Below, piece after piece: positions 37,220 through 43,902 of a stretch of 64,000 nucleotides of DNA. The stretch spans positions 124,001 through 188,000 of the forward strand of contig JACKEA010000005.1 in the NCBI GenBank assembly GCA_020633235.1. The letters are read 5' to 3'. Each line of letters opens with the position of its first letter. The first letter of the stretch is position 1. The translations under genes were made by a program, and so were the position numbers. A model generated the notes under the pieces. The model was not told the origin of the DNA, ran no database searches, and saw nothing but the letters and a program-made list of their open reading frames with translations. Origin of the DNA: Polyangiaceae bacterium (GTDB lineage Bacteria > Myxococcota_A > Polyangia > Polyangiales > Polyangiaceae).

Positions 37220-38479
37220 ATGAAGGATGCGCGAGACGAGCTGGTGCGGATCGACTCCCGCGGCACCGCCCACCCGATCGGGGTGACGGCGAGCCAGCGG
37301 CTGCGGGCGCGAGAGGGCGCGTACCGCCTGTTGCCGGCGCCGAACCACGTGGTCTTCATGCGCTACACCGGCGAGGACGGCCGGCGCGACGCCTCCGATG
37401 GCGCGCTGGTACGCTTGGCCGGCGAGATCGCCGAGCCTGGCGCCGTGTGCGACATCATCGCCCTCGTCTCCCAGGCCGGTTGGCGCGGTGAGCTGGTGGT
37501 GAGCGACGCCGAGATCACGCGCTCCATCTATTTCGATCAAGGCAACGTGGTGGGCGTGCAGACCACGGCGGACGACGAGCGCCTGGGGATGGTGTTGTAT
37601 CGCTTTGGTGCCATCAGCACCGAGCAGCACGAGGCCATTCTCGAGAAGATGCGCTCCGGCATTCGTTTCGGTGAGGCCGCCGCCGAGGTGGGCGCGCTGA
37701 CCCACGAGAAGCTGTACGAGTACATCGGCCGCCAAGTGGAAGAGGTGGTGTACGCCACCCTCACCATCGCCGACGGAACCTTCTTCTTCCTCGACGGGTT
37801 CGACGACGAGCGACTGGTGTCGCGCCATACCGTCAGCGCCAGCGCCCTCTTGATGGACGGCGTCACACGCATGGACGAGGTCCGTTACTTCCGCCAGAAG
37901 GTGCCCTCCGCGGACTGCGTGCCGGTGCGCCTCGAGACCAGCTCGCCGCCACCGGACGAGTTCACCGAGACGTGGAACGCCGTCGACGGTAAGCGCAGCG
38001 TGGAAGACATCGGCCGCGAAACCGGCAAGGGCGAGTTCGTCACCACCAAGGACGTGTACGCCCTGGTGCAGTCCAAGCACGTGGCGGTGCACGGTCCTCG
38101 CGCCACCGGCGGTCCCGCCGGGCTGGTGTCCGTCGCCAACACCGCCCTTCGGGTGATCCACGGGCACGCGGATTCGGCGGGCAAGGGGGAGGCGCTGCGC
38201 CAGAGCCTGTCGTCCTTCGCGGTGGGCGCCGGTGTGTACGACATCTTGTTCCGCGGCGCGGGTCCCGACGCCGAGGGCGTGCTGGACGCCAAGGTGGTGG
38301 CGGAAAACTCCGTGATCGTGGCGGCCGGCGCGGATCCCGAGAACATCCTCAAACAGATGCTCCACGAGTACGTGAGCTTCGCTCTGTTCAGCGCCGGCAC
38401 CGCCCTCGGCTCCGACAAGGAGGCCGAGCTCAAGAAAGAGGTCGGGGCCGTGCTCGGCAAGCTGCGACCGCAAGCGTGA
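37220..38479 (+). CDS. DUF4388 domain protein
   Basis: This is a 419-aa cytoplasmic protein. Residues 60-200 match DUF4388 (LAGEIAEPGAVCDIIALVSQAGWRG..., YFDQGNVVGVQT, GERLG-like ERLGMVLYRFGAISTEQ, and YATLTIADGTFFFLDG). The C-terminal half is helical, with an Ala/Gly-rich DNA- or protein-binding feel but no clear family. DUF4388 proteins are abundant in myxobacteria and often sit with gliding or signalling genes. It begins 48 bp after dnaE, possibly on the same transcript. Confidence 0.82.
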   Translation: MKDARDELVRIDSRGTAHPIGVTASQRLRAREGAYRLLPAPNHVVFMRYTGEDGRRDASDGALVRLAGEIAEPGAVCDIIALVSQAGWRGELVVSDAEITRSIYFDQGNVVGVQTTADDERLGMVLYRFGAISTEQHEAILEKMRSGIRFGEAAAEVGALTHEKLYEYIGRQVEEVVYATLTIADGTFFFLDGFDDERLVSRHTVSASALLMDGVTRMDEVRYFRQKVPSADCVPVRLETSSPPPDEFTETWNAVDGKRSVEDIGRETGKGEFVTTKDVYALVQSKHVAVHGPRATGGPAGLVSVANTALRVIHGHADSAGKGEALRQSLSSFAVGAGVYDILFRGAGPDAEGVLDAKVVAENSVIVAAGADPENILKQMLHEYVSFALFSAGTALGSDKEAELKKEVGAVLGKLRPQA

Positions 38480-38542
38480 CTGCTGGGCACGGTGCGCGTG
38501 AACCGGGCGTCACGAGTCCTTCCAAATCCGCGACGCTTTGCC

Positions 38543-38559
38543 TTGGCACCGCGATTGCA
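38543..38559 (+). promoter_or_regulatory. Near-consensus sigma-54 promoter
   Basis: TTGGCAC-CGCGA-TTGCA matches both conserved blocks exactly with correct spacing. It lies just before the small lipoprotein gene; predicted +1 is near 38570, so ATG 38572 would be almost leaderless. Confidence 0.55.
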
Positions 38560-38565
38560 AACTCG

Positions 38566-38808
38566 ATGACCATGTTCGCGCGATCCCTCCTCTTCATCCT
38601 GCTCTGCGTCGGTCTCGGCGCCTGCACCAACCGGCGACCTTCCCAGACGCCGGACGCCTACGAGAACTTCAACGAAGACGAGTACGGTCGGGTGCAGTCG
38701 TCCCAAGGCCAAGGCGTCGAGAGCTCGGGCGCCTACTATGGCTCACAGCCCTCCGGGCCGCCGTCCCGCACGCCCGCGGAGCCCTCCGTTGGTGGCTCCG
38801 GCCGTTGA
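38566..38808 (+). CDS. Small lipoprotein
   Basis: This 80-aa lipoprotein has signal FARSLLFILLCVGLGAC and a polar, mostly disordered mature part (AYENFNEDEYGRV, GSQPSGPPSRTPAEPS). The start is ATG 38566 or ATG 38572. A sigma-54 promoter match ends 7 nt before 38566 and would make the second ATG nearly leaderless. No family is recognised. It precedes the tRNA-Lys gene by 48 bp. Confidence 0.65.
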   Translation: MTMFARSLLFILLCVGLGACTNRRPSQTPDAYENFNEDEYGRVQSSQGQGVESSGAYYGSQPSGPPSRTPAEPSVGGSGR

Positions 38809-38856
38809 CCCTTTCGGCTGGACAGAACGCCCGCCAGCGCCTACCACTCCGGCCCA

Positions 38857-38930
38857 GGGTCGATAGCTCAGCCGGTTAGAGCCGCGGATTTTTAATCCGA
38901 AGGTCCAGGGTTCGAATCCCTGTCGACCCA
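38857..38930 (+). tRNA. tRNA-Lys (anticodon TTT)
   Basis: The cloverleaf is complete: acceptor arms GGGTCGA / TCGACCC, a D arm starting GCTC, an anticodon loop TTTTTAA with anticodon TTT, and a T arm CAGGG-TTCGAAT-CCCTG. The first anticodon-stem pair is a mismatch (G-A). CCA is not encoded. It decodes AAA and AAG. Confidence 0.95.
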
Positions 38931-38953
38931 CTACCTCTCCAGAGCCGCAGGGG

Positions 38954-39018
38954 GTTGGTCCACCGCGGAACCTCGTGGACGGACCCGCGGCGCGACGGGG
39001 ATCGCGCCGCACCAACAT
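38954..39018 (+). repeat. Intergenic palindromic repeat, copy 5 (full element)
   Basis: The ends are TTGGT (38955-38959) and ACCAA (39011-39015). It contains the CACCGCGGAACC core and a perfect hairpin GCGGCGCGA / TCGCGCCGC with loop CGGGGA (38987-39010). It lies between tRNA-Lys and a convergent gene. Confidence 0.78.
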
Positions 39019-39059
39019 ACCCTCGCCAGCGATCCGAAGAGCCCGACGGCAGTGGCGGC

Positions 39060-39365
39060 TCAGTAGGGGGCGTACAGCGGCTGCTTCTTGAAGTTGCCCC
39101 ACATGCGGCTGTAGCGCACGGTGGCGACGAGGCCGCGGGATGAAGGAACGGCAATGCGGTAGCGGCGGGTACGGCGAAGCGGGCCGAATTCGATGGCGAA
39201 GTCGGCCCAGTGCTCGCCGGGGAGCACGCTGCGACTGACTTCGAAGCCGCTCAGGAAGCTGCCGTCGTAGATGCGCTCGCCGTTCAGATCCACGGTGACG
39301 CGAGCGTCGTTCACGAAGAAGCCCGGCTTGTCGAATCGGAGGGTGAGCAGCACGCCTTCGCTCAT
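39060..39365 (-). CDS. Small hypothetical protein
   Basis: This 101-aa soluble protein is beta-rich with evenly placed charges (VLLTLRFDKPGFFVNDARVTV, GSFLSGFEVSRSVLPGEHWAD, RRYRIAVPSSRGLVATVRYSR). It looks like a small beta-sandwich, perhaps a carboxypeptidase-like or C2-like adaptor, but no family is recognised. It starts 50 bp from the divergent PLP-enzyme gene. The compositional fit and clean start support a real gene. Confidence 0.65.
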   Translation of the reverse strand: MSEGVLLTLRFDKPGFFVNDARVTVDLNGERIYDGSFLSGFEVSRSVLPGEHWADFAIEFGPLRRTRRYRIAVPSSRGLVATVRYSRMWGNFKKQPLYAPY

Positions 39366-39415
39366 GGCGGCAGTGTAGGGGAATGCGGCGGAGCAGAGGA
39401 GCGTTCGGAGCGGCC

Positions 39416-40633
39416 ATGGGCATTACCCGGCGGCAGTGGCTCGAGCTGTCCGCGCTGAGCCTGCTCGGCTGCGCCGAAGGGCGACGGGTCAGCGAGCCCC
39501 CGCGAGCGAAGCTGCACCACGATGCCGGCGGCGGGGCCGTGCGCGCGGGGCTCGTCGATGCGGCGCCGGACGCGGGGCGTGCGGCGGCGGCGGGCACCGG
39601 GCTGGATACCCTCGCTCTCGAGCGGCGTTTTCCGGCGCTCGCGGGAGCACTGCCGCGGCTTCGGCTAGGCATGTTCCCCACGCCGGTCGAGCGCCTCGAG
39701 GCATTGGGGGAGCGCGTCGGGGTGCGCGAGCTGTGGCTGAAGCGCGACGATCGCGCGGCCGTGGAGCTCGGCGGCAGCAAGGTGCGGAAGCTCGAGCTTT
39801 CTCTGGCGGCGGCACGAGCCGCCGGCGCTCGGCACGTGCTCACCTTCGGCGGTGTGGGCTCGAATCACGCCTTGGCGACGGCCTTCTACGGCAAGCAGGT
39901 GGGGCTCAAAGTAGCGCTTTTTCTGCTGGCGGAGCGTCCCAGCGCGCGGGTGCAGAACGTCTTGCGCGCGATGCTCTCCTACGACGCCACGGTGAACGCG
40001 TCCCACGGCTCGGCCGAGGACGTGCTGCGCTTCTCCCGCGAGCACGCGGGCGAAAAGCCTTGGGTCATCGCGGCGGGAGGGTCATCGGCGATCGGTGACA
40101 TCGGTTACGTGAGCGCGGCGCTGGAGCTGGTCGAGCAGATCGAGCGGGGCGAGCTGCCCGAACCGCGCACCCTGGTGGTGGCGGCGGGCACCGCGGGCAC
40201 CGCAGCGGGGATCGCGCTCGGCCTGCGCGCGGCGAAGCTCGAGACCCGCGTCGTCGCGGTGCGCACCTCCAGCATTCCGACCCTCCGTCGCGTGCGGACG
40301 CTGGCGCGCAGCGCGGCGAAGGTGCTCGCGGAGCACGAGCCGAGCTTCGCGGACGTGCAGCTCTCGAACGTGCACGTGGAGCATCGCTACATCGGAGCTG
40401 GATACGCGATTCCGACGGCGGCCGGCGAGCGCGCCCTCGAGCTGGCAGGGGAGCACGAGCTGGCGTTGGACGAGACCTACACGGCGAAGGCCTTCGCGGC
40501 GCTGACGGGCCAGAGCGCAAAGCTCGAGTCTCCGGTGTTGTTCTGGAACACGTTCGACCCACGTGTTCCGGCGGGACGCAAAGTGGAGCGCGACGAGCTG
40601 CCTCCGGCGCTGCGCGGCTACTGGCGCGGCTGA
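39416..40633 (+). CDS. Exported PLP-dependent ACC deaminase/D-cysteine desulfhydrase-like enzyme
   Basis: This 405-aa fold-type II PLP enzyme matches the ACC deaminase/D-cysteine desulfhydrase family: LGMFPTPVERLEAL, the PLP-lysine segment GGSKVRKLELSL, VLTFGGVGSNHALATA, and the phosphate-binding AAGTAGTAAGIALGL. It would deaminate or desulfhydrate a D- or cyclic amino acid. Unusually, it begins with a Tat-like lipoprotein signal: twin arginines in TRRQWLELSALSL, then lipobox LLGC. It therefore appears folded with PLP in the cytoplasm, then exported and lipid-anchored. ATG 39416 starts that signal. Substrate is unknown. Confidence 0.82.
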   Translation: MGITRRQWLELSALSLLGCAEGRRVSEPPRAKLHHDAGGGAVRAGLVDAAPDAGRAAAAGTGLDTLALERRFPALAGALPRLRLGMFPTPVERLEALGERVGVRELWLKRDDRAAVELGGSKVRKLELSLAAARAAGARHVLTFGGVGSNHALATAFYGKQVGLKVALFLLAERPSARVQNVLRAMLSYDATVNASHGSAEDVLRFSREHAGEKPWVIAAGGSSAIGDIGYVSAALELVEQIERGELPEPRTLVVAAGTAGTAAGIALGLRAAKLETRVVAVRTSSIPTLRRVRTLARSAAKVLAEHEPSFADVQLSNVHVEHRYIGAGYAIPTAAGERALELAGEHELALDETYTAKAFAALTGQSAKLESPVLFWNTFDPRVPAGRKVERDELPPALRGYWRG

Positions 40634-40642
40634 CGTGGAGCG

Positions 40643-40687
40643 GCTCCGCGAGCGGGCTTCTTTTCTCGGGGGGCCCGCTCGCGGAGC
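40643..40687 (+). terminator. Long-stem hairpin, probable terminator
   Basis: Arms GCTCCGCGAGCGGGC (40643-40657) and GCCCGCTCGCGGAGC (40673-40687) pair perfectly over 15 bp, 9 bp after the PLP-enzyme stop. There is no U-tract after it. The rest of the gap to 40843 has no clear promoter. Confidence 0.6.
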
Positions 40688-40843
40688 ACTGACCGTCCCC
40701 GGGGCCCGACCTCAGGATGCCCGGCCCGGCCGACTCGTGCAAAGGCGCCACACTAAATCTGCGCTTTCATTGGGCTTCGGCTCGGCATGCCGCGCCGCGC
40801 CAAGTGCGCTAGCGTTGGGGTAGCCGTACAGGAGGGTTCGACC

Positions 40844-41296
40844 ATGAGCTATCGGAAGATCCTGGTTCCCGTCGATTTCTCGAGCAGCGCGAAGCAGGCC
40901 CTGAGCTATGCGACGTTTCTGGCGGAAGGCCTCGGCGCGACGCTGCACGCGCTCTTCGTGTGGGAGCCGCCGCGGGTGATTCGCGCCGACGTCATGCTGT
41001 GGTCGGAGACGCAGGGCACGAGCCTGGTGGATCACGCCCGCGAGGTGGCGGAGTCGCACATGGAGAGCATGTTCGACGAGCTCGGCATCGACAAGCAGCG
41101 CCGTCCGCCCCACACCATCGAGACCGGGGACCCGCCGGATGCCATCGTCGAAGCCGCCACCAGCGGTGGCTACGATCTAATCGTGATGGGAACGCAGAGC
41201 CGCAAGGGCTTCGACCGAGTGTTGCTCGGCAGCGTGTCGGAGAAGGTCGTGCGCACCGCTCCGTGTCCCGTGCTCACCGTGCGGCCGTCCTCGTGA
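40844..41296 (+). CDS. Universal stress protein (altered ATP motif)
   Basis: This 150-aa UspA-family protein has the start YRKILVPVDFSSSAKQALSYA and the C-terminal VMGTQSRKGFDRVLLGSVSEKVV. The ATP motif is normally G-2X-G-9X-G[ST]; here the second Gly is Ser (GTQS), so ATP binding may be weaker. A strong AGGAGGG site precedes ATG 40844. The stop shares one base with the next USP gene. Such proteins are induced by stress and low oxygen in many bacteria. Confidence 0.92.
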   Translation: MSYRKILVPVDFSSSAKQALSYATFLAEGLGATLHALFVWEPPRVIRADVMLWSETQGTSLVDHAREVAESHMESMFDELGIDKQRRPPHTIETGDPPDAIVEAATSGGYDLIVMGTQSRKGFDRVLLGSVSEKVVRTAPCPVLTVRPSS

Positions 41297-41712
41297 TGAA
41301 GCTCTCGCGAATCCTCGTGCCCGTCGACTTCTCGGCGTGCTCCGAGAAAGCGCTGGCCACGGCGCGCGAGCTCGCGGCCGCGATGGGTGGCGAGATCACG
41401 GCGCTGGCCGTGTGGCAGCCCCCCGAGTTCGCCGGGGCGGATCTGATGGTGCTGGCGCACTCCGAGAACCTGAGCATCGGCGACTACGGCCGCCAGCACA
41501 CGGAGCGCGAGCTCGAGGCATTCGCGCCGGACCTACGGCGGGAGGTGCGCATGGGGGAGCCGCGCCAGGTGATCCTCGAGCGCGCCGCGGATTTCGACCT
41601 GATCGTGATGGGAACGCACGGCAAGACCGGCGCCTCCCGCCTGCTCCTCGGGAGCGTGGCGGAAGCCGTGGTTCGGCGGGCGGCGTGCCCGGTGTTGACC
41701 GTGCACGCCTGA
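41296..41712 (+). CDS. Universal stress protein (ATP-binding type)
   Basis: This 138-aa UspA protein keeps the full ATP motif GTHGKTGASRLLLGS. The N-terminus is SRILVPVDFSACSEKALATA. It is translationally coupled to the previous USP (TGATG), so the two may form a heterodimer. The convergent NtrC-type regulator follows; a palindromic repeat lies in the 36-bp gap. Confidence 0.93.
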   Translation: MKLSRILVPVDFSACSEKALATARELAAAMGGEITALAVWQPPEFAGADLMVLAHSENLSIGDYGRQHTERELEAFAPDLRREVRMGEPRQVILERAADFDLIVMGTHGKTGASRLLLGSVAEAVVRRAACPVLTVHA

Positions 41713-41713
41713 A

Positions 41714-41746
41714 GCGGCGCGACGGGCATCGCGCCGCCCCAACAAA
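41714..41746 (+). repeat. Intergenic palindromic repeat, copy 6
   Basis: A perfect 9-bp stem GCGGCGCGA / TCGCGCCGC with loop CGGGCA (41714-41737) is followed by CCCAACAAA. It nearly fills the gap between two convergent genes, 2 bp from each stop. Confidence 0.75.
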
Positions 41747-41748
41747 CC

Positions 41749-43164
41749 TCAGCCGGCTTCGATCTTGCCGCCGCCGTTGCTGCCCTTGTTGCGGACCACC
41801 GGTACGGCGCTCTTGGGGGCCGCGCCGTACTCGTGGAGCTTGTACTGGATCTTGCGCACGCTGATGCCGAGCACGTCCGCGGCGCGGCTGGTGGAGCCGC
41901 CGTGCGCTTCCAGGGTTTCGAGGATCGCGTAGCGCTCGATGTCCGCCATGGACGAGCCCGGGATGCGCGGCGCGCGGTTCTCCGTGGTGTTGCGGGCCAG
42001 CTCCGCCGGCAAGTGGTGAGCGTCCACCGAGTCGCCGTCCGCCAGCACCACCGCGCGCTCCACCACGTTTTCGAGCTCTCGGACGTTGCCCGGCCACGGG
42101 TAGTTGGCCAGCAGGGCCAGGGCTTCGTCGCTGAAGCGCGCGACGCGCTTGTCGTTCTCGCGGGCGTAGCGCTCGAGGAAGTGCATCGCCAGAGCGGGGA
42201 CGTCGGACGGGCGCTTGCGCAGCGGCGGCAACGTGATGTTGATGACGTTCAGCCGGTAGTAGAGGTCCTCGCGGAAGTGCCCTTCGTTGACCAGCTCGCG
42301 CAGGTCGCGGTTGGTGGCGGCGATCACCCGCACGTCGACGCGCAGCGTTTGATTGCCGCCCACGCGCTCGAACTCGCGCTCTTGCAGCACGCGCAAGAGC
42401 TTCACCTGGGTGGACGCCGTGATCTCGCCGATCTCGTCGAGGAACAACGTGCCGCCGTCGGCCTGCTCGAACCGGCCTTCGCGCCGCCGGTCGGCGCCGG
42501 TGTAGGCGCCGCGCTCGTGTCCGAACAGCTCGCTCTCGAGCAGCGTTTCTGCCAGGGCTGCGCAGTGCAAGCGCACGAAGGGGCCGTCCTTGCGGGGAGA
42601 GCGATGGTGAATGGCGGCGGCCACCAGCTCCTTGCCGGTGCCGGATTCGCCGGTGAGCAGCACGGTGGCGCGACTGGGCGCCACCTGAGCCACGCTCTTG
42701 AACACTTCCTGCATCTCGGGCGAGGAGCCCACGATGTTGTCGAAGCGGTAGCGCTCGGCGAGCTGCGTCTTCAGCTCCACGGTCTCGCGACGCAGACGCA
42801 CCCGCTCGAGCGCGCGATCGATCACGAGGGCGAGCTCGTCGGTGTTCAGCGGCTTCGTCAGGTAGTCCGCGGCACCTTCCCGCATCGCGGAGACCGCGGT
42901 CTCCACGGCGCCGAAGGCCGTCATCAACACCACTGGAAGATCGGGTTCGTGGCTACGGAGCTTGCGCAGCAGCTCCACGCCGTCCATCCCCGGCATCTTC
43001 AAGTCCGTCAGCACCAGGTCCGGCGAAAACTCTTCGTAGCGGGCCAGCGCCTTGAAGCCGTCCGCCGCGGTTTCCACCGAGTACTCTTCCTCGCGCAGGA
43101 TCTCGGCCAATGCAGTGCGTGCATTGGGTTCGTCGTCCACGACTAGAATGCGTCCTTTGCTCAC
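41749..43164 (-). CDS. NtrC-family response regulator, sigma-54 activator
   Basis: This 471-aa protein starts with a receiver domain (1-120) with acidic pocket D10/D11 and phosphoacceptor D54 (VLTDLKMPGMDG). An AAA+ domain follows (140-380) with Walker A GESGTGKE, Walker B LFLDEIGE and GAYTGA as a variant of the usual GAFTGA loop. A Fis-type helix-turn-helix closes it (RAADVLGISVRKIQYKLHEYG). GTG 43164 gives the normal receiver start. No histidine kinase is next to it. It is the only two-component regulator in the low-oxygen island and a candidate activator of its sigma-54 promoters. Confidence 0.93.
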   Translation of the reverse strand: MSKGRILVVDDEPNARTALAEILREEEYSVETAADGFKALARYEEFSPDLVLTDLKMPGMDGVELLRKLRSHEPDLPVVLMTAFGAVETAVSAMREGAADYLTKPLNTDELALVIDRALERVRLRRETVELKTQLAERYRFDNIVGSSPEMQEVFKSVAQVAPSRATVLLTGESGTGKELVAAAIHHRSPRKDGPFVRLHCAALAETLLESELFGHERGAYTGADRRREGRFEQADGGTLFLDEIGEITASTQVKLLRVLQEREFERVGGNQTLRVDVRVIAATNRDLRELVNEGHFREDLYYRLNVINITLPPLRKRPSDVPALAMHFLERYARENDKRVARFSDEALALLANYPWPGNVRELENVVERAVVLADGDSVDAHHLPAELARNTTENRAPRIPGSSMADIERYAILETLEAHGGSTSRAADVLGISVRKIQYKLHEYGAAPKSAVPVVRNKGSNGGGKIEAG

Positions 43165-43337
43165 GACCAATCCCTCGAAGTTTTCGGGGCCAACGGGTAG
43201 CAGGCGCAGTTGATGCGCGCCCGGCGAACGGCGTGCACAACGCATGCCGCGCACATATTGGGGTAATCCGACCCCCCGGCCAGGGAGCTATCGCAAATAA
43301 TGCGGCTGCGCGCAAGTCGGGTGCAGCCGGTGCGCGG

Positions 43338-43727
43338 CTAATCCAGCAAATGCAGCAGGGCCTTGAGGGCGTCGGTGGTGGTGAACACCCCGCTGACACG
43401 GGTCCCGTCGACCACTACCGCGGACCCGACCTTGCTCTCGAGCATCACCCGCACCACGTCTCGGAGGGGGGTGGCGGAAGGGACGGTGTACACGTCCGTG
43501 GTCATCGCTTCATCGATGGTGACCTGCGCCGGATCGACGTCCTTCAGGGTCTCCACCAGGTGCAAATCCCGAAGCGAAACCAGGCCAACGAGCTTGCCTC
43601 CGTGCAGCACCGGGAGGTGGCGGATGGCGTGCTCGCGCATCAGCTCGTGTGCCGCGGTGAGGGTCTGCTCCGAACCGATGGAGTGCGGAGCCGGGGTCAT
43701 GAACTGACCGATGGTCGTTTCAGGCAT
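43338..43727 (-). CDS. CBS-pair protein
   Basis: This 129-aa protein consists of two CBS domains: IGQFMTPAPHSIGSEQTLTAAHELMREHAIRHLPVLHGGKLVGLVSLRDL and DEAMTTDVYTVPSATPLRDVVRVMLESKVGSAVVV...GVFTTTDALKALL. CBS pairs bind adenosine nucleotides and report energy charge. ATG 43727 fits the family start; ATG 43772 would overlap ccoS and is less likely. It follows ccoS by 31 bp, so the cbb3 operon probably ends here. The adenylate-sensing role next to an oxidase is inference. Confidence 0.88.
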   Translation of the reverse strand: MPETTIGQFMTPAPHSIGSEQTLTAAHELMREHAIRHLPVLHGGKLVGLVSLRDLHLVETLKDVDPAQVTIDEAMTTDVYTVPSATPLRDVVRVMLESKVGSAVVVDGTRVSGVFTTTDALKALLHLLD

Positions 43728-43758
43728 GGGGAACGCTCGCGATTGGGGGACTGACGGG

Positions 43759-43902
43759 TCAGTCGTCGTCATCGTGCAGCATGCGTGCCGCGGGCGTGTC
43801 CAGATCGTCGAACTGCCCGCGGCGAGAGGCCCACAGGAATGCGAGAACCGCGCCAGTCGCGAGAATCAGGGCCAGGGGCAACACGATGTAAAGAGCGCTC
43901 AT
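43759..43902 (-). CDS. ccoS: cbb3 oxidase assembly protein CcoS
   Basis: This 47-aa single-pass protein has the CcoS pattern: a membrane helix (LYIVLPLALILATGAVLAFLW) followed by ASRRGQFDDLDTPAARMLHDDD. CcoS is needed for heme insertion into CcoN. It overlaps ccoI by 4 nt. The longer upstream frame is the ccoI shadow. Confidence 0.93.
   Translation of the reverse strand: MSALYIVLPLALILATGAVLAFLWASRRGQFDDLDTPAARMLHDDDD

Noticed and set aside
43772..43772. ATG 43772 as the start of the CBS protein
   Set aside because: It would lie inside ccoS, and the extra 15 residues do not fit the CBS family start; ATG 43727 does.
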